Origin: Membranipora membranacea
Taxonomy: Eukaryota > Bryozoa > Gymnolaemata > Cheilostomatida > Membraniporidae
DNA: 64,000 nucleotides
Assembly (NCBI GenBank): GCA_914767715.1
Contig: OU612066.1
Coordinates: forward strand, 15,939,001 to 16,003,000
Direction: 5' to 3'
Below are positions 12,381-24,880 of this stretch, piece by piece. The notes beneath the pieces were generated by a model. It ran no database searches. It was not told the origin of the DNA and worked only from the letters and a program-made list of their open reading frames with translations. Position numbers and translations under genes: made by a program. Within the stretch, counting starts at the first letter, position 1. Each line of letters starts with the position of its first letter.

Positions 12381-14395
12381 GGTGCTTAGCTTTTCTATAC
12401 GTGAAATACTGTCCCTCTGCCATACACAACACACCTCAGAGGTCCCCACCGACAACCGACTGCTTTGCTGCTGACGAGTCTAATTCTACAACATAAACCA
12501 CAAATTTACTCACCATCTTCTCCCTGTTGATTGCTTTTGTGTGGGGACATGCTTCGGACTCATTTATGGCTTCTCACTCTGACTTGGATTGAACAACTCC
12601 TTTTTTTTTCAACCCTTTCACTTGGCTCGATTTCAACTTGACAAAACATTTGATATATGATGACTGACGACCAGACGTTATGTAAGCTGGCCATGCGGAC
12701 GTATAACACATGCAACAATAAAAACCATTGCAGGTTCTGTCTACACAACTGCATTACAACAGTTATCTAGGAGATACAAAATGGAGCAAAATACTTGCTA
12801 TATGAAGCAGGACAGGTTTATCGAACAAACTTCCAGGTGATCAGGTGTGATCTATAGCACTGTATCTTACCAGTAGATAGAACAAAGAGACTCCCTATGA
12901 GCTGCGATCCTTTCAGTCCCTTTATTCCTTAATTTCAACATGCAGCTTGTACAATAATTTTCCTCTCAACACAGGTCCCCGCTTCACTTCTGTGCGATCC
13001 AGCGCCTACATGAGATAAGAATGTTACACCATGCAGTATTAGTCATCATGACTTAATAAATCTTCAATACCTGCATAATCAGTAAGTTTACAAGGCTGAA
13101 TTATTACAATAAGTTGGTGAAGATCTCTTCAGAAGAAACAAACATGAGTGCACATACACAAATTCACCTTAGTTTAGCTCATATATCCAACAAAGTTCCA
13201 CATTCCAATACACTCACCTCTGATAGTTCATCATACCTTATGCACTTAGCCACTCCTAATATCACATCAACCCAGTGAATGTTCAACTCACACCAGCGAT
13301 CAACTCAATCCATGCATGAAGCACATGAGATTGTTTATAAACATGACCTAGATAACTGACCCATTTCATAACAATAATAAAGTCACATGACACAAAGATT
13401 CCCACAAAGTTTTCCCTAAATGCAGAGCAATCCTGAGCTTGCTGAACTGCGTATTTATTATTGTGAATTTTACATTGATTTGTATTGAAACTTGATCCAG
13501 GGCATCTAGAATGTTCGAGCACCCTTAGATGTGAAAGTCATACATGGCATATTTTCTAATCATCTGTTTATTTGAATTAAGTATAAAAATACATTATTTA
13601 TAACCAATTTAATTGATTATTTGGGACCACGTGATTGAAATCTTGTAAATAGCCAATAATATACTCCCAAGATCGAAAAAAGAATGTTTGACTTTAAGGG
13701 ACACAATAAGCCTGTGAAAAAGTTACATATCATACACACATAAAGAATTGTCCAATAACTCTCTTCAATTCATGAAAATAAAGATGAAACTATATTTCAC
13801 ACCAGATAATCAAGAAATGGAATTATAGTGGTTATAGAAATGGTGGTTATAGCTATCACAGTATATTATTTATTTGTGCTTCAAACAGTGTTTGCTGCCA
13901 CACTGACATTGATATACCATTATCATTAATGGCATGTGCATCTCTGACCGTTACGATCAAGTTAGCATGAGAACCTCACGATTGTCTAGTTCAAGAAACT
14001 GACCTAACACCAGATTCTATCTGAAGATACTCAAGCTACATGAATTAATCGATCAGAGATTTATCCATACAATAGTATATCATGTGATCAGCGTGGATTC
14101 CCATTCTGAGCACCATTTGAACAAAATGAGACAATATTTTGGAGGTAACTAAACAATGGAACCAAACAATATCTAGCAGGAAGCCTTGTCACACAGCTAT
14201 TTTTTTGTTGTGAAACCGCAAAAAAAAATGGATGCGTGAAAAGGCTGTCCAGCGGTGCTTTCAGGATCACAGAACTCAAACATAATCTGCAATAAGTAAA
14301 AGATTACACTGCTCATGAGTGACACTGCTATCCAGCGGTGCTTTCAGGATCACAGAATTACAACTTAAACTGTAAAAAATAAAATATCACACAGC
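12381..14395. other. intergenic DNA between the two TBCEL-like genes
   Basis: It holds the 5' flank of copy a and the 3' flank of copy b, both minus strand. No coding frame looks real. The dispersed repeat (13880-14100), a short inverted repeat (14180-14247) and an 83-bp tandem duplication abutting the stop codon of copy b are present. Confidence 0.6.
13880..14100. repeat. dispersed repeat, copy 2 of 3
   Basis: Shares caccagattc, cgatcagagat and atagtatatcatgtgatcag in the same order as 4390-4740. Diverged. Confidence 0.45.
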
Positions 14396-14414
14396 TCACA
14401 TGTGGCGCACAGAG
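14249..14414. repeat. 83-bp tandem duplication at the 3' end of TBCEL-like gene b
   Basis: The string ccagcggtgctttcaggatc occurs at 14249 and again at 14332, followed by related sequence. The second unit runs through the stop codon of copy b, so the first looks like a duplicated 3' end. Confidence 0.7.
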
Positions 14415-17400
14415 ATGGGTTGGGCGTGGTCCTCATTTTCGAGGGGAATATCTGAGCGTACACACAGGAAAGAATCATTGTCATCTATGCTCAGAGAGGA
14501 CAGTAGCCTGTTCTGAGAATAATTGGCGATTGTTTCACGGGGTCCTCCATAATTGCGATTTAGGAACATCAGGAACTTTGAACTGCCAACAAACTGCTTG
14601 AGGGATCTCCTAAATTGGCCTAAAAAATAGAGATTTGGCTGTGTGATATCAATGCCAAGGATGAGATGTTTTGCTCCGGTTGTCATAGATGCACTACACG
14701 TCTAAAGCAAAAGGGTTCTCAACTAAACCACTGAATCGTTCAAAAAACAAAGAAGAACACCAGCCTTATTTATCCTAACCTGTCTTGAAAAACTTTGTTG
14801 GTTGAAAGCTTGTCAAGACAGGCTTTAGATATTACTGTAAAATTTGTTTGAGTAATGATGACTAAGTGATGCCAAATATTATGTTACCAACACATTATTA
14901 ATCTATGTCTCAGCATGACTCATTCTGTCAGCTTTATATCACCCACCTGTTGAGAAAATTTCCTGAGCTTGACATGGGCTGGGATCTGTGATAATTTGTA
15001 ATTTGGCTAAATATTGCTGCAATTTGTGTTCTTACTAGGTTTTTTACAGCTATTTTTTATAGTCATTTCATTGTTTCAAGTTGTGTTTTCTTAATTAAAA
15101 CACAGGCAACTTCCCATATGTTTGCCCTGGATAGCTAGTTTTGAAATGATAACATAACTGCATCTGTGTCACTATGTAGCAGCAAATGAAGCCAAGAGAC
15201 AAACATTTCAGGGTATTATTTGACTACTAGTTACCATGAAGTATACTTTGTTATTCATTGTTTAAAAACCAAGTTGACACTCTCAATCCAACTAGCTATC
15301 TTATCTATAAAAGTATGAGTGAACACTAGCCAAGAGTTAAGCCTTGTACCCACCAATGTGCTTTTTTAATCTCAGGAATTTCTAAGATTTTGCACTGGCA
15401 ATCATTAAAGAATTTGTGGGTACCACAAAATGCAGCACAACATATCGCACAACATATCGCACGAAAGTAGAATCAATTCTACTTTCGTGCGAAGGTATTT
15501 GTAAACGCATGATCTCTGTGTATTTTGTACCAACCAATCACAGCAATGCACAAGTGGTCGTGCATGATCGCAGATGAGTTCCTGGGACAGTTATGCAGTT
15601 GATGGGTACCAGGCATTGAATTCCATATTCCATAGAGAAGAATCTAATTCAGTGGTACCAGGCTTTAGATAGATAAGATAACCGAATTGTGAGCTTAGGC
15701 TAAGAAACGACATTAAGTCTACGGTGAACACTGAAAAGTACAGAACGTAATAAGACTTCAAGGATGTAGCCATTTTTTAATCATTCATCTCTGTCACATC
15801 ATCTCGATTGAAATAAAGTCTGATATCTATACTCACCCACTGACTGCTTTAAAGGGACGTCCATCTGAATTTTCTTATCTCCACTCACAACATGGACACA
15901 CGCAGAGAACTTAGGCTTCAAATCTACTTCAGCTAGATCTTGTAGAGGTCCATGCTTCTCCAGTATATTTCCATATCTATCAAAGGAAATTCATGTGTGC
16001 CTTTTTGTGTCCATTTCTCATAAAATCGACAGTTGTGCAAGTCACAAGGTTCTCTCTTGCGATTGTAATATTGAGCCAATATTATAAAGAAAAAACTTTC
16101 TTTTCCTTAATGTTGAACAATAAGCTTTCCATCAACACGAGACTGAAATATTGTGCTCATAATGGAGCATAAATCTTAACCGTACATATGTTTCTAACAG
16201 CATTGACAACCATACTGCCCTGTTCCCAGTAGTGACAGTTCCTAGTAAACATCAATACATTCAAGCACACATACACTCATGTGAACGCGCATGCTTACGC
16301 CTTTGCGTACACATGAGCATGCACACACATCATCATACATTCATTTGTAATTCCATACTTACATGTTGGGTTTAACTGCTTCATGCTCAAAGTGTCTGAG
16401 GTAGACGGTCTCTGAGGCCTCCAGCTCACCTGGGCTTACTGTACCACCATTCAGTCGAGTAAGGTGAGGTAAATGTACCGACAATAACTGTGTTCTTATT
16501 TTGGAGCTTTTTATATTCTACAGTGGAATAAACAGATAATCAATGGAAGACAAGTTCAGGCTACATGGCATCTCTCGAGAGTAAGCATAACAAAAGCGCC
16601 ATGCAGTGTTAGGGTTTGTTGAGATTACGATGCATTTAATGAGCATTTGGCTCCCGGCTAGCTTCTTGTTTGCTGAATCATGTTAGATTATTGTCAGAAA
16701 TAATCTTTTCGATAGCTTGAGTACCTTGTGATCATTTTCAGTTTTTTTTGTGGTACTCCACTATCAAAAAATGCAGACATGACCAATGGAAGGCTCAAAT
16801 TAGCCCCTAGATTCTCACATGCAGCAAACTAATAATATTTTGACATAGAATGCAAGCAAAAAACAAAAGTAACTCACCTCAACAAGTGGTATACCAGCCA
16901 ACCGAATGTCTTTCATTGATTCAATAGATGCCAGTTTATCCAGTTCATTCCATTCACATATCTTAGTGTTGTTCATGTTTAGTAAGGACAGCTTACTGAA
17001 TAACCCTTTGTTATCTTCTACACTACCTGTATATCAAATAAATGATGCAACTATTTCCTGTTCAATAAAAATAAAATAGAAATTTGTGGAAATATTAACG
17101 TACACTTTGTGACATGAGAGAGAATGCTGGATTATTTCTGAACATAAGAAAATGCAACTCCAAATTGTACCCTTCAATAAAATCTTGTCTATCACACGGG
17201 TGTTTGGGACAGACCCAAACTCCCTGATACCACCATGAGCGGTGATTTTGTTATCAAATCATTTGGCTATCATTTTCAGATTTATTGACCGAACAAGAAT
17301 TTAAACTGAAATTTAGAATATGGAGTTACTCACCACAACTTGACACGGGATTTTCTGCAAGGACCAGATTGTCTAGACTGGGAAATAATTTATCCAGTTT

Positions 17401-19920
17401 GATGATATGGCTCCAATCGCTGAGCTTATTACTGGTCAATTGAAGTAGTCTGAGAGAGGGATATGCAGATATATCAAGTAGTATGTCTTCATATGAGTTT
17501 CCGCTCACATACAGCTCTTCGAGGCTAAAACCAAAATTCATGCAAAAAGGTTAAAACCAGCACATTATTGTCAAAACCATGTAAGAACAAGCACATCCAC
17601 CAAGCACAGCAAATACTGGTTATCATAAAATGAAGTTAGTAGATCAAGCTTAATAAAAACTGACCAACAAAACTGTAGGCATGATAAAAAGTAACTCAAC
17701 TATTCTTTTTAAATAAACAGCGTCCCAAAACTTATGGTCCTCTCACAGATTAGTGGAATAGCGTTTTAATAGCACAAACGGGTATACAACAATCCTATCC
17801 AGAAACAGCCTAAGGAATTGAAAATTTAGGGGTCAAACATTTTCCTAACTTCTTTTGGCTTGCAATCTGATTTGACTCAATTTTTCGTTGGCAAACGGTT
17901 GACAAAATTCTAGGAATTTTCTCAAGAAAATTGGCCAATACAGAGATGACCACGTTTTCTGGCACTCTAAAAGTATTTGCTACTGCTTTTTTTGATAAGT
18001 TCTTCGGTTACCTTGGGAAAATGACTAGAAGGCATGACAAAGTACTCCATGATAAGTTTGTAAAATTTAGAGCGAGTTTGGTCAGCTTAGGGTACAGCTT
18101 GTCAGCAGGTAGCTCTGTCAGTTGAGACAGAGGATTGCGTGAGAGGTTTAGAAATGTTAGCAGAGGTATCCCATCTAATATAGCAAAGACCTGCAATACG
18201 GCAACAAGATATATGAGCGACACAGACTATGCTCCCATACGTCGTTGTGACGGCTGTTTTAGGGCTAATCGATACATGGGAATAGCATTTAGGTTAACTT
18301 CCGTATGCATTGGTAAATTCGAATCGGAGAACTGCATTGATCGGCATTGAATCAGAACGGCGACGTAGATGAATGGACTTGTTACAGTACCAGATTGAAA
18401 CATGCATAGAAAAACAGCACCAACAATAACTCAGAAATGTGCGGAGAAACACAAATAAAATCATGGCTAATATATCCCTTTAAGGTTAGGATAGTATATT
18501 GATGCGAGAAATATGACATAGACATATTAAACTATTACATATTACATGCTTAGAAAAATTGCACCAACGATAACCGAGAAATGTGTGGTGAAATGCCAAT
18601 AAAATAATGGAGAATCTATTCCCTTCAGGGTAAGATAATATAATGCTTGCTTGAAGAGCTAGGTGGCAAATGAATTTTGGATATCCTACCTGATTCCAGT
18701 CTGATAATTTATTATTGATGAGATCGAGCTCTCTGACTTTTGAGCAGTGATCAGCGAGCTCAGAGGCGTCACCAGCGTGTGTGATATCATAGGCCTCAAG
18801 AGCTAAGTTCTCTGGAACTCTGAACCCTCCATCTAAAGGAATAAACATTGAATGTAAAGAAGTCAAAAATACTCAGTCAGATTTGAACTCCTAAGCTTGT
18901 GTTTAAGCTAACGCTTACCCTAAGAACATATATATCAACAGTGCTCCAAATCACACACACACATCAATTATAAAGCACAAACTGTAAGTAACGTTATTCC
19001 TTCTACTGCGGGTAGCAAAGCACCAAATTTCAAGTGAACCATCAAGTTTCATGTATGCAAAGCAAAAAGAAAAAAACAACAGGTATGGGTTTCAGAAATA
19101 TGACTTATTACCTCTGTTAGTCAGTGCCCTATGAGAAGTTAGGACATACATTTTTCCTCTCAATGCTATACAATTGCCAAAAATTAATGAACCATTGTTT
19201 TTTGCAGCTCATGATGCACGCGTCCAGAAATTTCACCCACGCTTTTGCATAATTTTGTTTTCTGCATCATCTATAATTATGATGTGATATTATGCCATAA
19301 TACATAATTTAAGATATTGTGGATGCATAATATTCGTGATATCACTACATACATGAAATTGGTAGAACTTCAAAGACCTTGGTAACAAAAAATGGTATTT
19401 TATTGCCACTTCAGAAAAAAAAAAACCACTCTAGTTTGAGGATAAAAGAATGCCTAACCTGATTTTCCAGGAGCACCAGCTGGAACATAGATTTCACAGT
19501 AGTTGATAGTTTCTCTGTCTCCGGTATCGTTGTACTTGTCATTCAGAGCAGTGATAAGCGTCTTTTCTGCAAATAAAAATACGAGTGGTCAATAAGCCTA
19601 ATGAAGGTTGTAAGAGAGAATAGTATAGAGTATAAATTGCCTTGGCCTCTAACTTATTGCAATGAATAGACAATCAACACAGCGTTACATATAGCTTAAC
19701 AACCAGATGAGTACATGATTGGTTATAAGAAAATGTCAAAGAAAAACATTTAGGAGGCTTATGGTCTGCATAACAAAATTTTATTTATTTGGTATTAAGA
19801 CTTTGTCTTGGTCACTATATTATACAGAGAAGACTGATGTCAACTTGTCATCAGATCTCAGCGCAGGAGAGATTATTACCACTACACAGTGAACTTACCG
19901 ATTGAGGATGATGCTGCCAT
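14396..19920 (-). CDS. TBCEL: Tubulin-folding cofactor E-like protein, copy b
   Basis: Tandem paralogue of copy a. Coding exons (minus): 19920-19899, 19566-19459, 18832-18690, 18190-18012, 17524-17334, 17026-16878, 16517-16363, 15976-15837, 14619-14396; total 436 aa. Every intron has the same phase and alignment position as in copy a. The start is the ATG at 19920 (MAASSSIEKTLITALNDKY), close to the usual short N-terminus, whereas copy a carries a longer charged leader. LRR landmarks: VRELDLINNKLSDWNQ, LTFLNLSRNPL, LEELYVSGN, LRLLQLTSNKLSDW, IRLAGIPLVE. LPHLTRLNG marks the cap. The ubiquitin-like domain covers about 340-415 (QSVGQFRRSLKQFVG). The C-terminus ends SVRHM and lacks the Ser/Pro tail of copy a. 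Divergence is widespread with no breaks, so both copies look functional. Confidence 0.9.
14779..14826. repeat. short MITE (cctgtcttga...tcaagacagg)
   Basis: Inverse-complementary ends cctgtcttgaaaaactttg and aagcttgtcaagacagg. Third member of the family at 3209 and 29463; located in an intron of TBCEL-like gene b. Confidence 0.6.
15458..15491. repeat. perfect 34-bp palindrome
   Basis: Arms of 16 bp (cgcacgaaagtagaat) around a 2-bp centre, in an intron of TBCEL-like gene b. Possibly the remnant of a foldback element. Confidence 0.8.
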
Positions 19921-22423
19921 TGCTGTAGAATCAGATTCTTAACTTTATAACGTAGCAGAAATCCTCACAAATATGGCTACAACGAGAGAAATCAGAAAAA
20001 TCTTTGAGGAGTTAAATTTGATGGGCAAAAGTAGTAGGTATCATCGGGCCCACCACAAACTGTACCAGTAATCTCACCACAACAGGAACTGGACCGGCAA
20101 AATGAGAAAATAGTTATTTTTCAATCTGTAACCTAGGTCTCAGATGATGGCCACTGCAATAAATGTACCATGTACTGTATCATCATGGACCTGTTTGCAC
20201 TTCGTAAGCATGAATTTTGAATATGGCAACAACCTGGACTTAGACAAAACACTTCAGATGCATGCAAGCAGGGACAATGTATGGTCTCCTTGACTTGCAA
20301 GTGGACCAGGCCGAAATGTTATGTTACTGTTGGTGCCTGTCCTAGGGTAAACTGTGGAACTGCAATGGCAATGGCTTCCTTTATCATTTAAACATGTTGT
20401 TCCTAGCGGGCTAGGCCTATCTTATCTATGCAAATGATATGTTTTAAAAATGTGTATCATTGTGCTGATACACAGTCACAGTGCAGCACAATGATAGTTG
20501 ATACAAATATTTTGCATAGTAGGCCTAAGAGATGACAATTTTTGCAACACATCATACATCTGCTGCAAACTAATAATATGGGATACTCCACTGCACACAC
20601 CATCAATCTAATAATAACCAAACCTAACCTTGTTCATACATTATTTTTAACTGTCACAGTGTCTGTTGTGAAACTCACCAGCTCCTGCCCTTGGACTTGG
20701 TATGATGATGTTGTTATGTTACACCAATGCTTTTATGGTAGAATAAGGTTTAATGCATCATCATGACTCAGTCAGTTCATGCAGTATAGGCAGCCAACTC
20801 ACTCAATGAGTCATCATTGGAATGGAATGTTATAGAATTATCTGTGTTTGATGAGAACAAGGGCATGGTGAGAAGGTGTGTGTTTCCATCTTAAAAAATT
20901 CCCACTTTTTCACTTTGCTCAGAAAGAAATTTAGCTGATAATCCACTAAAATATTTGCATTGCAGCACGGCTGACGCAGTTAATTATCCACATTTCAAAC
21001 ATAGCCCTAAATGTCTGAGAAGACAACGTTGATATGTTTTAATGATGGGCATTTACAAAACAATAAAGTTCTTTGCTTGACATAGAATATATCAAATCAG
21101 GTCCACTTGTTAATGGTTGGCCAGGTCACCAATGACTTGGCTTACATTGAAGAACCTGCTCTCAGTCTACGACTCTGTCAATGAAATGATACATTCAGCC
21201 TTAGTGATTAGTTGGTGATAGAGAGGTGTTGGGATTGTACAACTAGGCACCCGCTAACCACACCATATAAGGGAGGCTGCCTGGTTTACCTCTGGAAATA
21301 GTATTTTTGGCACAAACATAGTGTCATTCCTATTATTTTTGAGTTACCACTAGGAGGATTTGGACTCTTCTCGAAAGTTATTCAAGAATATTGTTATGTC
21401 TAACTGTGATGAACTGCAATTTTTTTTCATCCTAAAGACTAAGATTATGTCATCATGGACCATTTTTTGGCTGTTATATTTCACAACTTTGAGTAAGAAT
21501 TTTTGATCTACAATTTTTGACGGGTTGTACCCCATACGGCTTTTCACTCAAAATTATCATATCCCAGTGCATGCACAGCCTGACATCCTGTATCCATTCA
21601 CAATGCTACACTACAAGAGCGGAATTTAACCATGTTTTTTTGCTACAGTCATGCCAATCTGCATCACAATCAGCTTACTAATTACTGATATTTTGTTGTA
21701 AGACATGTCCCATACAGTACCTGCCACATATCTTATAACATGTGACGCCAGCAACGGCTTTTAGTGCCCTTTTAGAACGGTATAATTAGTTGTTATGACT
21801 GATAGTCTGAGACAATAGAGTTGAAGTGTCAATTTCATGCAACTGCAAAACCACTAGGGGCAATATTTCTCTCTACATTACGCAAAATCCACCATGATCT
21901 CTTGTTCGTAAGATTGAAAACTTTATAATCATGCATATGAAATCATCCAAGAAAAGCATGCAGCTAAACAGAATTTCCGACTGACGTGACATAGTAAGAT
22001 ACCCACAGAGCCTTCAAAAATAAATGCTACACTACTCAATGCTGGATTTGACTTAGATGCGATGTTTCTCTAAAGCTGACACTTTGACCATAAATGGTCC
22101 TCACATCTATCAAAAGGAATTTCAGGAAAGCTCACCTTTGGAGTTAACTTCTTTGGTGAATGGTGTGACTAGTCGTGTAATCTTGCAATCATTTTATCAG
22201 CTAATATTATACCCACAGCAATTGTTATTTTAATTTGGAGATAAGAAGGTGATAATACAGTGAACAGTTTATAGTTTCATCGAACCGAAATGCTGATGTA
22301 CCATTGCAGCTAGGTAGCCAGGGATAGCCACAGATACAGTCTATGACAAACTTAACTGGAGTTGTAGCAATTTTTTTATTGACGGATTATAATTTGACCA
22401 AAGCTTTTGTCAAGAGAGCCACT
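19921..22423. other. divergent intergenic region: 5' of TBCEL-b and 5' of receptor A
   Basis: TBCEL-b is transcribed leftward and receptor A rightward, so both promoters should lie here. From about 20849 the sequence is a close copy of 33872-35404 upstream of receptor B, including cacggctgacgcagttaatt and the stretch around gagttaccactaggaggatt. No clear TATA box was seen. In the other copy a 104-codon frame lies at 34359-34673; here small deletions disrupt it. Confidence 0.6.
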
Positions 22424-24880
22424 ATGTGTATGAACTTGGCCTGGACTCTTCTTTTCATTAGTCACTGGGCAATTGGTGGGTATTTTATTGTTATACAAGC
22501 GTCCTTGTGTTCATGCTGTTTGTCTGCCTCAGATGCGCATACCAAAATATTGAAACCATTCCTCTTTTATTTTCTTCGTTTGTAGTTAAAGTGTATTCAA
22601 AGGGTTTTGTTCAAACCGATAACAACAAAGGTCGTAGATAACATTACAGACTAACCGAATATGTTGATGCCTTCATTATATGTTGTACTTTTTAACATCT
22701 TCTAGAGACTGCCTGGTCGGAAGACATTCCTGTTACATTCTATGGATTTGATGCTCCTGCTGATGCAGAGACTATAGTCTTCAATGGAGGTTGTGATGGT
22801 GATTTTCGACACAACTTATCCAAAGCCAGTGCGAAGGATGACAGAAGCTGGGTCATGAAGTTCAATCTGCCAGATCAGTGTGACCCCAGCGGTCTAATTA
22901 GGTTCAAATGGTCTACTGAAGCACCAATAAAGTGGGAGCCCCTGGGGTCAGAACTCAATCGTGAGATTGCCACACATTTGCTCAGGGAAGGAATCACTGC
23001 CGGATATACTATTTTCGGTCACAAACCAGGTATATCTGCAGATCAATCTTATAGCTTTCCAAGCAAAGATGTTTTTACGGTAATCAATTCAGCGTTTTAC
23101 CTCCAAAAGAGCTGTCCTGATGCCTTTACTACATTATATATGGAATTAGCAGTTTCTTAGTGCTTGTCAAAGTTATGAAAATTCTTGATTCAACCCCCTA
23201 GAAATGGCACCTTAACTTAGTGCTGTATTTTAATTTGATGAATTTTGTATTTATAATAATATATTTATATCTATATTTGCGTAAACTTATGTTATATGCT
23301 GTTTTTACAGTGACAATGAGACTCCCACTACAAGTACAGTTTGTGCTGGATTTATCTAGATATCCCTCTGATGACTTCTACACGGTATGCGGAAAATGTG
23401 TGAGAGATTCTCCTGATCCTCAGAGAGAAATCTGGAGATGTGAGGAAGGAGAGAGGGCAGGCAAGAACGGCAAAGTGGTGATACTCTACAATCTCTACAA
23501 GGAATGTAACTTTCACTGGAAATGGAGAAATCTCAATCAGACGAGCAATGGTGGATACGAGCCACCAAACAACGGACATGATGATAATGACAATTACAGG
23601 ATATCTGCAGCTGGTGATGGTGTATGCTCTGAGAAAGGGTATATCAAAACAGTTACGGCAGAATGGGGTGAAATGTTTACAAAAGCAATCTCTAAGAATA
23701 TCAATGGTGAATGCTCATCTCGGATTGTCCAAGGAACATCAGCAACCTTGAGGAAGGAGGCACTGCTAGCTCGAACACCAATAGAAAACCCACAGCTAAC
23801 TCAACATGCAGTAATGCACAAAAGGGATATGACTAGCACTTCATTTCAGAAATCCAGGATTATAATGTCAACAACTGAATCCAACAACATTAAAGGTATC
23901 ACCATAGGAAACTATGATCAATCTTAACTGGTCCTAATTATTCTCATTGTGAAGTTGAATTTTTCTTGATCTGAAAATGTTGAAAAGTAATATGATTGTA
24001 CGAAATGTTTTCCTGATTCTTAAAGTACCATGGAATGTAAATGGGAAATGATGGTCAAATGTTTTATCATATATATAAATCTATCTATACTAAATAAATA
24101 GTACTACTGTAAAAGTGTCCATTACCTTTGTAGAGATCACATTTATTGGATACGGTGCACCAGCAAACCATAGTGTCATGTACCTGAATGGACACTGTGT
24201 AACTGAGTCGAGATTGTTCACACGTAACATCTCACAAGCACCAATAAAACAGGATGGTACCTGGTCGCTGAGTGTCAAACTTCCACTGCCTTGCAGGCTC
24301 TCATGGAAATGGAGAGCAGATGGAAATTGGGAAAATATAGGTGAAAAAGGAAATCAGGGCAACAGAGAAACATTTCTGAACCGCAGCACAACAATCCACT
24401 CCGTTTTCATTCAAGACTATGAGTCGGAAGTCAAAGGTAAGTCTGTCTTTTCATGTTGAACATCAATTTCCCAAGCATTAGTATTTAGCGATGTTGGTGG
24501 AAGGCAGGAGTCCACATGCATCACAGTTATAGGTTCAAAATTGTAACATACTTTTGCGAAAGTTACCTCAAATTCTGTGTGTTTTGATAGAGGAATCTTT
24601 GTATTGTGTGAGATTATTTTAGGCCAACCGCCACAGAGATGAGAGATATCTTGTGTAGTAGGATGGGGTAGCAAAAAAATATAACTTATTGATTAAATAT
24701 ATTTTCAGCAAATTTTGTCACCTTTTTGTGTTGCATCGTATTTTAAAAACAGGCATATCTCTACATTTTGCAGCGATGGTAGAGCAGCCTGTAATCTTTG
24801 TGTTGAAAGGAGAATTCCCTAGTTAGGATGGCATGCTCGCAGATCACTATAGTGTCTGCGGTCGATGTGATAGAATAAAG
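20849..24880 (+). repeat. segmental duplication, copy 1 (upstream DNA plus receptor exons 1-5)
   Basis: Collinear with 33872-38233 in exons, introns and upstream DNA. The left boundary is at tgatgagaacaaggg in both. The right boundary is within a B exon at ataaag. Exon 4 differs by only a few bases in 303. Copy 2 carries a 357-bp element that is absent here. Confidence 0.9.

Noticed and set aside
18135-18350. plus-strand frame opposite TBCEL-b
   Set aside because: It is a shadow of the TBCEL-b LRR exon on the other strand.
22706-23029. laforin or another known animal CBM20 protein
   Set aside because: No phosphatase or phosphodiesterase domain, secreted topology and repeated modules do not fit those proteins.
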